A stretch of 64,000 bases of DNA from Hofstenia miamia (GCA_004352715.1 SCFE01000030.1:1265650-1329649); one strand, 5' to 3'; numbered from the stretch's first letter, positions 35,935-46,684 are shown. Program-made: numbers and translations. The notes: a model not told the origin generated them from the letters alone.

Positions 35935-36965
35935 CCCATGTAGTCACCACCTGTGGTTCACTGGTGGGGAATGACTGACATGGGCGGGCACCAGTTCCCA
36001 CCAGTAAACCACTGGTGGGGAAGCAGTGGCAGGAGTGGCAATTACAGCCACTCATAGCCTCCAGTGGACCACTGGTGGAAAAGTAGTGGCAGTAGTAGCA
36101 ATTTCAGCCACTCATAGCCACCAGTGGACCACTGGTGGACCACTAGTGACATCTGATTTACTCTTAATCATAAATAATATATGAGCTAATGCTTGCAAGT
36201 AAAATATTATTCATTATTATGCTCTCTTAGATCTCATAAACATATAAAATTCATTGTGAAGAGCTTTTTTGCAATTTTCTGTTTGCAAAAATTATAAGAT
36301 NNNNNNNNNNNNNNNNNNNNNNNNNNNNNNNNNNNNNNNNNNNNNNNNNNNNNNNNNNNNNNNNNNNNNNNNNNNNNNNNNNNNNGCAATTTTCTGTTTG
36401 CAAAAATTATAAGATATATATAGGCAGAATGAAATTTCAAAATAATTTATTCATGATTATTTGTGGACCTTGAAATCAATGTCTACATGAATACCTAAAA
36501 TTGGGCAAAATATATTTTTAATTATTGGAAAAAATAATGTTCAAAAATTGCAATTTCTTCAGAAATTGAAAATTAAATCTAAATTGGGCATTTTTGTGTG
36601 CTTGTTGTTATTGCTTACAATAAAAAATTCATTATACTTTCCATTATCAATCTCAATTCAATGTAAATTGTGAGCTTGCTAGCATTTCCTTCAACCTTTT
36701 GTTGGGTTTGTGTTAGTTTAAACTGCAATGTTTTAACTCTATTAATATAAAAGTTTGCTGTTGCTACATTTGAGACATTGCTCTAATGCTTAAATAATAT
36801 TTTTGCCACCAGTGGCCCACTAATTAGCCAACAGTGGACCACTGGTGGACCACCAGCTAGCCACTGGTGGTCCACTGGTGCACAGGTGGATAAAACCCAC
36901 CTGGTGGGCCACCATATCTGCCACTGGTGGACCACTGGTGGTCCACCAGTATTTGGCTACGTGGG
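35935..36965. mobile_element. Non-autonomous DNA element with arrays of CCAGTGG palindromes
   Basis: Ends are CCCATGTAGTCA (35,935) and, reverse-complemented, CCCACGTAGCCA (36,965), flanked by TA (35,933-35,934; 36,966-36,967). Subterminal blocks at about 35,950-36,150 and 36,808-36,955 contain many copies of the palindrome CCAGTGG-W-CCACTGG and half-sites, facing both ways. The middle is AT-rich, with no transposase. Arrays of such sites near the ends suggest subterminal transposase-binding sites. Superfamily unknown. An 85-N gap interrupts the middle. Confidence 0.6.
36271..36415. other. 85-N gap flanked by identical 30-bp sequences
   Basis: The 30 bases at 36,271-36,300 and 36,386-36,415 (starting GCAATTTTCTGTTTGC) are identical on either side of N 36,301-36,385. 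Either the gap is false and the contigs overlap, or a short tandem repeat collapsed. Confidence 0.8.
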
Positions 36966-36967
36966 TA

Positions 36968-37684
36968 TAAGCAAAAGCCACTATAAAAACCAATGATAAG
37001 TGCAAGTTGAACAAGCAAAGTGACATTTCACTGATTTGTACATACCTGTACCTGAAACCTTTTACCCATACTCAAGAATATAATTTTCTTTGTTGCTGTG
37101 AAACAATTAGACACTTTTAACAACATTTCAAATTCATTATTTGAAAACTTTTTGGATGTGTTATTTAAATTTATATATTTTTGAAAATAGTATTTAGCCA
37201 TTAAACTGGATATTGCATCCACAAAGATACAATTGGTTTTGTCTAGATTTTCAAATGATTTCCTTAAAATTTTAAAATACACTGATATTGACACATGTAT
37301 CAACAAGCAGGTTTCTCTGTTATGGTAAAAATTGGAGATAAAGATTGTTCATGTGTTTAAAGTACATGAAATATTTACTTTTTCAATGAAAGATCTGATT
37401 TTTGGAAAAAATTTCAGTTCTACACATACCTAGTGTTCATATAATACAGTGGTCCAAAAGTAAGAAAAGCAACAAATAGCTTCAACTATTTTGTTTTCTA
37501 TAAATGAAAGAGGATGTGATTCCTCATCCAGTGGTGTTTTCAGATTTTAGATACTTTTGTTATTTAGTAAGTTATGAGCATGTAAAAAAATTTAGAGATT
37601 GATGTAAGAAATTCCTGGTTTGCTTAGGATTAAAATTGACATTGTGTGAATTGAAAAGTGTACCTGTAATTGCCTGCACCCACG

Positions 37685-37718
<34 letters not shown>

Positions 37719-38960
37719 TTAGAAAATGACAGTAAATATTATTTAGCCCTTTTCTGAATTTTTTTCTTATACTTATTGCCATTACTACTCAGGCAAATAT
37801 TGAAATTCTTATAATGTATTGTGTCAAACTAGAGCTAACATTTATGCCTATTTCAATTTTAAGTTTGCAAAACTGTTGCATTTGAAGATGTGGGGAACTG
37901 TCTCAAAAATGCATGTATCTGATATTTAATTGCATTGACAATTTAGTGGCATTGTAGACCATGCTCTACACATTATTCTTCATTTTTTGATTAAAACTTC
38001 ATATTTTTGGACGTCAAGGTGTTGCCCAATTGTCTTACAAAGTATTTTCACAATAAGTTCTTTATAAGAATAGGCTCAAACTCCAATTCATCAAATGCTG
38101 CACTCTTTCAGATGTCTAAATGATTATGAATTTTTCACCATAGCACAGAGCATTCATATTGGCATTCTTATGGTAAGGTTGGATTTCTTGTCTAGATATC
38201 TAAGACATCAATATTGCTAAAATCTTAGATACTTTTCCATTAGAATGGAAAGAAAGAATCAATTTTATTGTAAAAATCAAAAGTATTGTGACAATTGATT
38301 TTTCCTGATGCATAATTTGATTCTGAAATTATGCACATGCAAGGAGAATATATATTAGAAATTCATAAAAAATTCAAAATACACTAAAATACATTAGAAA
38401 TTCAAATATTATAACATGAATTAACATTTTATTAGCCACTGTTTTGCTTTCACTTTTATGCAGTTTGAATTTTTTGTGACACAGAATTCTGTAGAATTGA
38501 TGCAAAATATCTTTTCAACTTGATTGCAAACCTCTATAAATGACTATACAAGATTTCTGGCATATTTTCTAATTAGTACTGCCAAGAACTTTTCTGGAAT
38601 ATTGAATGGAGTGCTTAGCTAGAAAATCATGTAGAGCTTGTATCAAATTTTCAGTTTCTTATGGAGTAGATGAATTGCAAAAACTTATTGCAAAATAAAA
38701 GTATCTTGTATACATCTTAAAAGGCTTCATTCAATTATATTTGTGAATACCATGTAGCCTCCTCTACCAGGCTTTGATATCCAATTTCTCTGTTATGCTA
38801 ATATAATGGTTATGGCATACTAGCAGGTAGAGATGTACTAATTGTAAACTGCTTAGCTTCTATATTATTAGACTCCAATAACTGTAATTGATCAATGACA
38901 TTACAAACAAAATTTAGGTGATGAAGCTTTGCAGCATCCTTGCCAGCAGCTAATGGTTGG
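36968..38960. other. CpG-poor intergenic DNA, no supported gene
   Basis: I count only about two CpGs in the 1.9 kb from 37,021 to 38,900. A TA run lies at about 37,688-37,717. The minus-strand frame at 37,306-37,028 (92 codons) has no recognisable motif. Confidence 0.5.
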
Positions 38961-38961
38961 G

Positions 38962-39072
38962 CATCCACCTGAAGCTGATCTCCAAATCAAGTAACAATGA
39001 CTCCTTTGCATTTCCAATGAATGAGTTCCACCTCTCAGCTCAGTGAATTATCTTATGTGTACACTATCCTAG
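38962..39072 (+). repeat. Partial decayed copy of the TGTAAC-type LTR-like repeat
   Basis: Words such as CCACCTGAAGCTGATCTCC and CCACCTCTCAGCTCAGTG mirror, in the same order, CTGCCTGAAGCCGATCTCC and CCACCTCAGCTCAACTGG in the full copy that follows directly. The decayed state shows CG to CA/TG changes. Confidence 0.5.
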
Positions 39073-39639
39073 TGTAACATCCTCCACCTGGCCCATTTGC
39101 GCTGTGTATTATTACTGATAATTAGCACTCTGTAAATTGCGGGTGAGGAGTTACCAAGTTGTTGAACCATCAGACTTTTCTCTCTTATTAACTAGTTATG
39201 TTAATTAAATAATTGAGCATTGACTATCACTGTTTAGGTGACAGAGCCATATGACGTTTCCTCTTCAGTTCTTCTATGGGCTACTGCCTGAAGCCGATCT
39301 CCACAAGACAGTTCCTCTCCTTCATGAACGATGATTGAATCCACGGCACCACCTCAGCTCAACTGGAACTAATTATGTGTACCTTACTTTAGCTCAGTGC
39401 GTGCACTCAAGTAAAGTTGTAACTGACTTAAACTCAATTTTGTAAAGTGTTTGTTGTTTTGATTTAGTAAAGCAACCGGGCATTGACACTAACTGCATTT
39501 ACATAATATTAAAATAGCCATTACTGTAAAACTATTGGCTTAATAATTTAATTAATAAAATTGCAGTTTCCTACACTTACATTTAATAATATTACATGTA
39601 AGGTCATTTATCAGGTCGATTATAGTCGAGTCTCCTACA
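39073..39639 (+). repeat. LTR-like repeat, TGTAACATCC family, copy 1
   Basis: It starts TGTAACATCCTCCACCTGG and matches copy 2 at 43,560 over at least 540 bp in the same orientation, with differences throughout. The TG start and a possible TACA end at 39,636-39,639 suit an LTR; an AGTAAA/AATAAA-like site lies near 39,468. No primer-binding site or polypurine tract adjoins, so it may be a solo LTR. The end coordinate is inferred. Confidence 0.55.
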
Positions 39640-39684
39640 ATTAAGAACATATATATATATCCCTAAGTGTTGACTATCCAGTCG

Positions 39685-40593
39685 TTTCAAGCATTGATTA
39701 TTTCATACATGTATTGATCNNNNNNNNNNNNNNNNNNNNNNNNNNNNNNNNNNNNNNNNNNNNNNNNNNNNNNNNNNNNNNNNNNNNNNNNNNNNNNNNN
39801 NNNNNNNNNNNNNNNNNNNNNNNNNNNNNNNNNNNNNNNNNNNNNNNNNNNNNNNNNNNNNNNNNNNNNNNNNNNNNNNNNNNNNNNNNNNNNNNNNNNN
39901 NNNNNNNNNNNNNNNNNNNNNNNNNNNNNNNNNNNNNNNNNNNNNNNNNNNNNNNNNNNNNNNNNNNNNNNNNNNNNNNNNNNNNNNNNNNNNNNNNNNN
40001 NNNNNNNNNNNNNNNNNNNNNNNNNNNNNNNNNNNNNNNNNNNNNNNNNNNNNNNNNNNNNNNNNNNNNNNNNNNNNNNNNNNNNNNNNNNNNNNNNNNN
40101 NNNNNNNNNNNNNNNNNNNNNNNNNNNNNNNNNNNNNNNNNNNNNNNNNNNNNNNNNNNNNNNNNNNNNNNNNNNNNNNNNNNNNNNNNNNNNNACACAA
40201 CTTGCCTAGCTGCACATTTTATTAAATAATCAAACCAGATAAGAGTAGAATGAAAATAAAATAAACTCCGAAGAATTTATTGTTCATCAAATTTCTGGTT
40301 AGTTCAAAGCTATTTATAAAAATTTTCCAAAAGTACCTGCTGATTTTAAATTTTAAATGATTCGTCTGCCAATATGGCTGTTCCTACATAAGCATAATTT
40401 TGCTCAATTTAATTTGTCAAATGTTACTTGATCAGCTAACAAGTTTTTCTTAATTTGAACAATATTGAGGCTTAGTTGCATCTTACAAAAATAACTAAGA
40501 TCATTAACTAAATTTTACAATCAATTCTAATTATTATTAATCATTCGATGTTGTTCTTTGCTTGCAGCTTAGTTGCTTTTGGATGATGCTACA
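39685..40593 (-). repeat. LTR of young Gypsy element (3' LTR, minus strand), contains a gap
   Basis: On the minus strand it begins TGTAGCATCATCCAAAAGC (from 40,593) and matches 46,685-47,205 in inverted orientation at roughly 97 percent, with an 18-bp indel. Directly before its start lies a purine-rich GCTGAGGAGGGCA, the expected polypurine tract, so this is a 3' LTR. The 475-N gap (39,720-40,194) corresponds to only about 106 bp in the other LTR, so its stated size is nominal. Confidence 0.8.
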
Positions 40594-40612
40594 TGCCCTC
40601 CTCAGCTTGCAT
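40594..40612 (-). promoter_or_regulatory. Polypurine tract preceding the 3' LTR
   Basis: Minus strand GCAAGCTGAGGAGGGCA abuts the TGTAGC start of the LTR. Such tracts prime plus-strand DNA synthesis in LTR retrotransposons. Confidence 0.65.
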
Positions 40613-40657
40613 TAGGGACAGCACAGGTCGTTCCCCATGCACGAGAGTGTCCGCTCT

Positions 40658-41251
40658 TCATATAAGTAACTCTGCCTCAGGTTCTTCCCACGTTATCATT
40701 GCGTATTCTGCTTGCTTTGACATCTTGAGTACTGCCTCGCATTCGGTTGTGACGGTATTCGCGTATTTCAAGAATCGAGTCTCTCTAATATCTTCTGCTA
40801 TGGGTGTTAATTGTCGCAGCTCATTCATTTTCTGTGAGAAAATTCCAATATTTCTTGTATAGACTAATGCCTTTTAGTGCTATTAAAAGCGTCATTTGGG
40901 CATCTGCTTTGCAAGTGTGGGCTAGATCCGCTCTCATCTGCGTGTTTGGATAGAAGAATGTAAACACCTTCCGTAGGCTGCGCGTATTTGCCACATCCTT
41001 ATAGAAGAAGCTAATGTTCTCTATTACTTCCTGTTCTGATATATCACCAGGATCGTTTTTCCCAATTCGCATCATAGTTACGATCTCCACACACTTCGTT
41101 ACATTGTAGTAACGATAATTTTGCTCCCACAGATCAGTCCATACTATGTCATTAACTCCTGAGAATAACATGACTGCTTGCGGTTGTCATTGTTCTATTT
41201 CTCTCCTCAGCTCTTGGAGTTGGATATTTATCGCTTCCCCTTCTGTGTATA
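40658..41251 (-). pseudogene. 3' coding end of young Gypsy element: exonuclease-like ORF, partial
   Basis: The minus-strand frame enters from the 1000-N gap as YTEGEAINIQLQELRREIEQ, passes one TGA, then runs from 41,171 to 40,821. It contains LFSGVNDIVWTDLWEQ and RADLAHTCKADAQMTLLIAL. The His-x4-Asp in HTCKADA followed by a helix resembles the third motif of DnaQ/DEDDh 3'-5' exonucleases, and the first segment could be the end of their first motif; the acidic DxE block itself would lie in the gap. A second frame (40,820-40,658) continues in a different phase with charged residues (NELRQLTPIAEDIRETRFLK), suggesting a one-base frameshift. The polypurine tract and 3' LTR follow. A decayed relative lies at 61,832-63,404. 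Exonuclease assignment is motif-based inference. Confidence 0.5.
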
Positions 41252-42251
41252 NNNNNNNNNNNNNNNNNNNNNNNNNNNNNNNNNNNNNNNNNNNNNNNNN
41301 NNNNNNNNNNNNNNNNNNNNNNNNNNNNNNNNNNNNNNNNNNNNNNNNNNNNNNNNNNNNNNNNNNNNNNNNNNNNNNNNNNNNNNNNNNNNNNNNNNNN
41401 NNNNNNNNNNNNNNNNNNNNNNNNNNNNNNNNNNNNNNNNNNNNNNNNNNNNNNNNNNNNNNNNNNNNNNNNNNNNNNNNNNNNNNNNNNNNNNNNNNNN
41501 NNNNNNNNNNNNNNNNNNNNNNNNNNNNNNNNNNNNNNNNNNNNNNNNNNNNNNNNNNNNNNNNNNNNNNNNNNNNNNNNNNNNNNNNNNNNNNNNNNNN
41601 NNNNNNNNNNNNNNNNNNNNNNNNNNNNNNNNNNNNNNNNNNNNNNNNNNNNNNNNNNNNNNNNNNNNNNNNNNNNNNNNNNNNNNNNNNNNNNNNNNNN
41701 NNNNNNNNNNNNNNNNNNNNNNNNNNNNNNNNNNNNNNNNNNNNNNNNNNNNNNNNNNNNNNNNNNNNNNNNNNNNNNNNNNNNNNNNNNNNNNNNNNNN
41801 NNNNNNNNNNNNNNNNNNNNNNNNNNNNNNNNNNNNNNNNNNNNNNNNNNNNNNNNNNNNNNNNNNNNNNNNNNNNNNNNNNNNNNNNNNNNNNNNNNNN
41901 NNNNNNNNNNNNNNNNNNNNNNNNNNNNNNNNNNNNNNNNNNNNNNNNNNNNNNNNNNNNNNNNNNNNNNNNNNNNNNNNNNNNNNNNNNNNNNNNNNNN
42001 NNNNNNNNNNNNNNNNNNNNNNNNNNNNNNNNNNNNNNNNNNNNNNNNNNNNNNNNNNNNNNNNNNNNNNNNNNNNNNNNNNNNNNNNNNNNNNNNNNNN
42101 NNNNNNNNNNNNNNNNNNNNNNNNNNNNNNNNNNNNNNNNNNNNNNNNNNNNNNNNNNNNNNNNNNNNNNNNNNNNNNNNNNNNNNNNNNNNNNNNNNNN
42201 NNNNNNNNNNNNNNNNNNNNNNNNNNNNNNNNNNNNNNNNNNNNNNNNNNN
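41252..42251. other. Assembly gap of exactly 1000 N
   Basis: The round length indicates an unknown-size placeholder between scaffolded contigs. It truncates the 3' half of the young Gypsy element. Frames called across it are not real. Confidence 0.95.
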
Positions 42252-42616
42252 AATGCAGAGATTACCACTTTGGTTCGTCACCTAAAAAGTGAATAGTTAA
42301 TTGTGGTTACGTAATGTAATAGAAGAAACTAAGCAAGCAGTAACATTTAGTAAATCCTTACCTGCAATAACACAGTCAATGTTACAAGGTAACAGTGAAT
42401 CAACAGTGATAAAGCCTGGTAGAGGATATTACACTGAGTTTGCTATTCACATACCAATTTCTTTGATGGTTTCTACTCTGGAAAGACTGCTCTATTTTAG
42501 ATGCAACTGGCCAGTGTGTATCTGGAAACGCATGGCAGCCTTCAAGTGTTGATCCTGTCTTCCATTTTCTCTAAATAAGTTGGAGTAGGTTATGCAGTTA
42601 GAAAGGCTAATGCATA

Positions 42617-43234
42617 TTAAGTTAAATTAATCAACCAAACACTTATTATGAAGGAGAGAATTAGGAGAAACTCAACTCTGCTTAATGTATTAACTAAGAA
42701 AAGTAATAGGTTTTCTCTAAATTTTATACTAATGGTGGATTGGCGTGATTCTACAGCAGGTAGCCTTTCAAGGGATAGTAGTGAGGTAGAGAATAGTCTT
42801 TTACAGAAATGTGAGAAAATCAGTTTTTGGCTTTTTCTCTTTTCTATACTACATAAAGGAATTGAGGCAAGTCCGAAGCACAAATTCAATCCAATTTTCT
42901 TGAACCAAGTATGGGAGTGATGAACAGGATTATAGTAGTTGATCATTTGATCCTGTGCATCAACTCCCCCCATGTTTTGGTTGTAAAGGTCAATCATGGA
43001 ATGTTTCTTTATAACAACTATATTTCCACCTTTTTGTACTCTGTCTTTGTCACAGAATTGATTGATATGCTGTTGAGGAGTAAATGTGCTTACTGTGAGA
43101 TTCATAACAGTGAGTGTGTATGTTGCTGGCTGGATGAAATTACTGCTTACTTTTAATGACTAGAGGGTTCTTGTCACCACATATATTGGCACATACAATA
43201 TGATGAGAGTGTTCTCATCATAGACTCAAAAGGG
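42617..43234 (-). pseudogene. piggyBac transposase remnant with one terminal end
   Basis: The minus-strand frame at 43,105-42,617 contains SMIDLYNQNMGGVDAQDQMI, the hallmark YN-x2-MGGVD-x2-DQ segment of piggyBac (DDE_Tnp_1_7) transposases, followed by HSHTWFKKI and a hydrophobic stretch. At 43,234 the minus strand shows TTAA then CCCTTTTGAGTC, the typical TTAA target and CCCTTT-type end, with a subterminal palindrome TATGATGAG/CTCATCATA. Only about 130 bp separates this end from the C-terminal part of the transposase, so the N-terminal coding region is deleted. The far end and the Cys-rich tail were not identified with confidence. Confidence 0.75.
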
Positions 43235-43238
43235 TTAA

Positions 43239-43559
43239 CTGGTTATGCATACCAATAAATATTTTTTTGGGTGGACTTCTCTATTTTCAGTAATAAAAAA
43301 TATTTTTTGAATGCCTGAAATTTTTTATTACCATTATTTCATGTATGCCATTTTCTATTAAATTTTTTTCCTTGACAGTGATATTATGAATGAAGTATAT
43401 TTATCTAAACACTTACAAAGATATAACAAATACACTTTACAATGATTATTTTATTCATTATGTGGCATAATCAAATGTGTGGTCAAGATGAGAAAAGGAA
43501 TGGAAAAAATAAGACTCAATTGTAATAATAATTAATTGTACACACATGGTTATTATAAT
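43239..43559. other. Intergenic CpG-poor DNA
   Basis: AT-rich stretch between the piggyBac remnant and the LTR-like repeat; no gene or repeat recognised. Confidence 0.5.
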
Positions 43560-44099
43560 TGTAACATCCTCCACCTAGCTTGTTACGCCGTGTCTAATCA
43601 CTGTTAAGGGATGCTTAGTAAACTGCGGGTGAGGTGTTACCCCTTTGTTGATCCATCAGACTTCTCTTTCTTATTAACTAGTTACGTTAATTAAGTACTC
43701 GGGTAATAACCATCACTGTTTAGGTGACTGGACAGTATGATGTTTCCTCTTCGGTTGTTCCATGGGCTCCTGCCCAAAGCCGATCTCCACAACACAGCTC
43801 CTCCTCTTCTGCAACGATGGTTGAGTCCACATCACCATCTCAGCTCAACTGGGATTAATTATGTATGCCCTACGTTAGCTTGGTGTGTGCACTCAAGTAA
43901 AGTTGTAACTGACTTAAACTCAGAGTTGTAAAGTGTTTGTTGTTTTTATTTAATAAAGCAACCGGGCATTGACACTAACTGCATGTAATAATATAACTAA
44001 CATAGCCATTACCGTAAAACTATCAGCTTAATTATACAGATAACAAACTTGCAGTTTCCTATACCTACATTTAATAGTATTACATGTGAGGTCATTTAT
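43560..44099 (+). repeat. LTR-like repeat, TGTAACATCC family, copy 2 (cut by gap)
   Basis: It starts TGTAACATCCTCCACCTAG and matches 39,073-39,614 throughout, same orientation, for example the shared GCAACCGGGCATTGACACTA block. It runs into a 600-N gap at 44,100-44,699, so its end is missing. No primer-binding site or polypurine tract is adjacent. Confidence 0.55.
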
Positions 44100-44699
44100 N
44101 NNNNNNNNNNNNNNNNNNNNNNNNNNNNNNNNNNNNNNNNNNNNNNNNNNNNNNNNNNNNNNNNNNNNNNNNNNNNNNNNNNNNNNNNNNNNNNNNNNNN
44201 NNNNNNNNNNNNNNNNNNNNNNNNNNNNNNNNNNNNNNNNNNNNNNNNNNNNNNNNNNNNNNNNNNNNNNNNNNNNNNNNNNNNNNNNNNNNNNNNNNNN
44301 NNNNNNNNNNNNNNNNNNNNNNNNNNNNNNNNNNNNNNNNNNNNNNNNNNNNNNNNNNNNNNNNNNNNNNNNNNNNNNNNNNNNNNNNNNNNNNNNNNNN
44401 NNNNNNNNNNNNNNNNNNNNNNNNNNNNNNNNNNNNNNNNNNNNNNNNNNNNNNNNNNNNNNNNNNNNNNNNNNNNNNNNNNNNNNNNNNNNNNNNNNNN
44501 NNNNNNNNNNNNNNNNNNNNNNNNNNNNNNNNNNNNNNNNNNNNNNNNNNNNNNNNNNNNNNNNNNNNNNNNNNNNNNNNNNNNNNNNNNNNNNNNNNNN
44601 NNNNNNNNNNNNNNNNNNNNNNNNNNNNNNNNNNNNNNNNNNNNNNNNNNNNNNNNNNNNNNNNNNNNNNNNNNNNNNNNNNNNNNNNNNNNNNNNNNN

Positions 44700-44870
44700 A
44701 AGTTCTGTGTTTATTAGGCAAATCAGTGAACCACCAATGTTTCTTTCTTCTGTTGTAATGTGGGTGGCTTTCTGCTATGGTAAACTTTGCAACCTTTGAT
44801 CTTAACTTTTAAGTTTCCCAGTACCTCTAGAGTAGCTAGAGCCCCCCCCCACAATTCTACACTAGCTGTC
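44700..44870 (+). repeat. Partial LTR of the old Gypsy family, plus orientation
   Basis: It matches the minus strand of 60,833-60,990 (AGTTCTGTGTTTATTAGGCA at the left, GTAGCTAGAGC...TTCTACA at the right end). The 5' part lies in the preceding gap. It is not followed by the primer-binding site seen at 60,832-60,814, so it is not an intact 5' LTR. A homopolymer C tract lies at 44,844-44,852. Confidence 0.65.
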
Positions 44871-46440
44871 AGCCTGACAGATGGATCATGACTAGATCTT
44901 TAGTGAGCATCTCAGTTAAGAAGATTTTCATGAACTGGACAATGACTTTATCAGATGTTTCTCCATACTTCTTATCTTGAACCTCAAGTTCTCCTAGTTT
45001 GCTAACCTCCAAAGTCTTATCAATAGTATGGATTCTCTCCTCCTTTGTGATTGACCACTTTATGGTGATATTAGTGATTTTGTCTAACTGCTGTGCCTCA
45101 TGCTAAGTCTCTATAATTAAGTTGTAAGAACACTGGGGATAGTTGTACCCCTAACATCAAATAAAATCTTATTCTTAGTGAACAGGTCACACTGCTCTAC
45201 AATTTGACAAAACTTTCAGGTTAAGCTGGTGATCTGTTTAACCAATAGTTGTGTACACAATGGTCCAAAAACAGTAGAGAAGTAATTAAATTTCATTTCA
45301 CATGTGGTGCCTATACATTTACTTCTTTAGTGTATCTGTGAATATGTTCATATCTGACTGACCAATATCTAATCTGTGTTTAACAATAATAGGGCTAATT
45401 TTAACAAAAGTGTTTTAGGCTCCCACTAGTTGCATATAAAATTTTGAAAATCAATTCATCACTTTTTGTTCTTATCAAGTGAGGTTATTATATGAAACTT
45501 TTTTAATATCCAGTTTTTTTGCTTTCCAGAATAGTGGGCAAATAGTGAACTTGTGTGAACTCTCTCTTTCTGACTAATGGGTAGTTGCAGTGTGGGAGGC
45601 TTAGTTAGGAAAATTGCTAGCAGCCATATGGCCCATCTTGCATATATATCCAGCATTTGATTTTTAGGAAACAGCTTTCCTTTGAAATTCATTTTCTCAA
45701 ACATTTCATATGCAGCATCTCAATTTTGTCTGATGTGGAATCCTACCATTCTTCTTGTAAGACAAGCAACAATTGCATAACCTCAACCTTGGCTATGTGG
45801 TATGCAATTTCAATTTGCTCCATTGCATCCTTTTGCTGCACTTACCCTGTGTGGAAAAAATAAACTATTAATAAATTTTTAAAGTCAATATTCATACAAT
45901 CAAACTTTTCTTGTTCATGCTGATTTGTCATAAACTTACTGAAGTGTTTCAACTGGAAATCTTCATCATGCATGGTGTGGACCATGCTTATTCAATAGGG
46001 ATGACTCAAGCCCACTAGCATCTGTGAGTTGTAGCAAATGATGATGTTCCTCTTAGGACGTTGTTCAGTGTCTATGACTAGTGGGACCATGTCAATGGAG
46101 CATTCCAGGCTTGCTCAAATGAGTTCAGTGGCCTTGTGTGGGTCTATAAAATACAGATGCACAACTTCATCTCCAACCTTCAACATGCTTAGTTTCCCAT
46201 CCTCAGACTTGTGTGAACAAATTGTAAGCAAAGAGGAAGCACACAACTAGTGGTGCAGGAGGATCTCATGTCCTTGGGGTTTGATGTTATAATTAATAAC
46301 TCCAAAATGGGATTGCATAGATAAATTATCTAAATTAGTTGTTGTGTCCATGAGTTTGTTCTCATTGCTTGCCAAGCCAATTGTTTTATCATCAGAAGAT
46401 CCAGCCATCATATAAGTCTAGTAAGCCAAATGTAGGATTT
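44871..46440 (-). pseudogene. Second, decayed copy of the Gypsy 3' ORF of unknown function
   Basis: Minus-strand translation gives VHTMHDEDFQLKHFSKFMTN, then EKFDCMNIDFKNLLIVYFF, EQIEIAYHIAKVEVMQLLLV and, near the other end, WSITKEERIHTIDKTLEVSK. In the same order the region 55,290-53,700 has VHMMFDEDFNLTHLCQLLNN, FECINIDFNNLLIIYFF, EKIEIVYQLGKVKNISLILF and WSITEDERIFTIKHHHDI. This is therefore a second copy of the ORF found downstream of integrase in the old Gypsy element. It is broken by many stops and almost free of CpG. Function unknown. Confidence 0.65.
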
Positions 46441-46684
46441 TATATTTATATTAAACTAGATCCAAATTGATGACTATAATTGGACTGATAATGTGACCTT
46501 GTATGTATTGATTACTACATGTTGGTTGGAAAGTTGATATTTATTTATTTTATTTATTTAAAGCCCATATGTAATGCATAATTAATTAAGCAGCTAGTGA
46601 CAATCAAGGTTGCAACTATATAGTACACTTTACAAATTGAGACTAAGTTGAGTTGTGTTGAGTCTTGAGTAAACACTGAGCTAG
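46441..46684. other. CpG-poor spacer before the young LTR
   Basis: AT-rich sequence with a TTTA-type low-complexity patch; no gene seen. Confidence 0.5.

Noticed and set aside
37028-37306. 92-codon minus-strand frame as a host gene
   Set aside because: No known motif, no supporting neighbours or splice sites; AT-rich low-information sequence.
41146-42285. Long open frames across N runs (here, and at 6508-6933, 19,643-20,006, 39,698-40,229, 44,049-44,799 and 48,551-49,921)
   Set aside because: They consist of unknown bases read as open codons; the real sequence on either side is short and shows no protein of that length.
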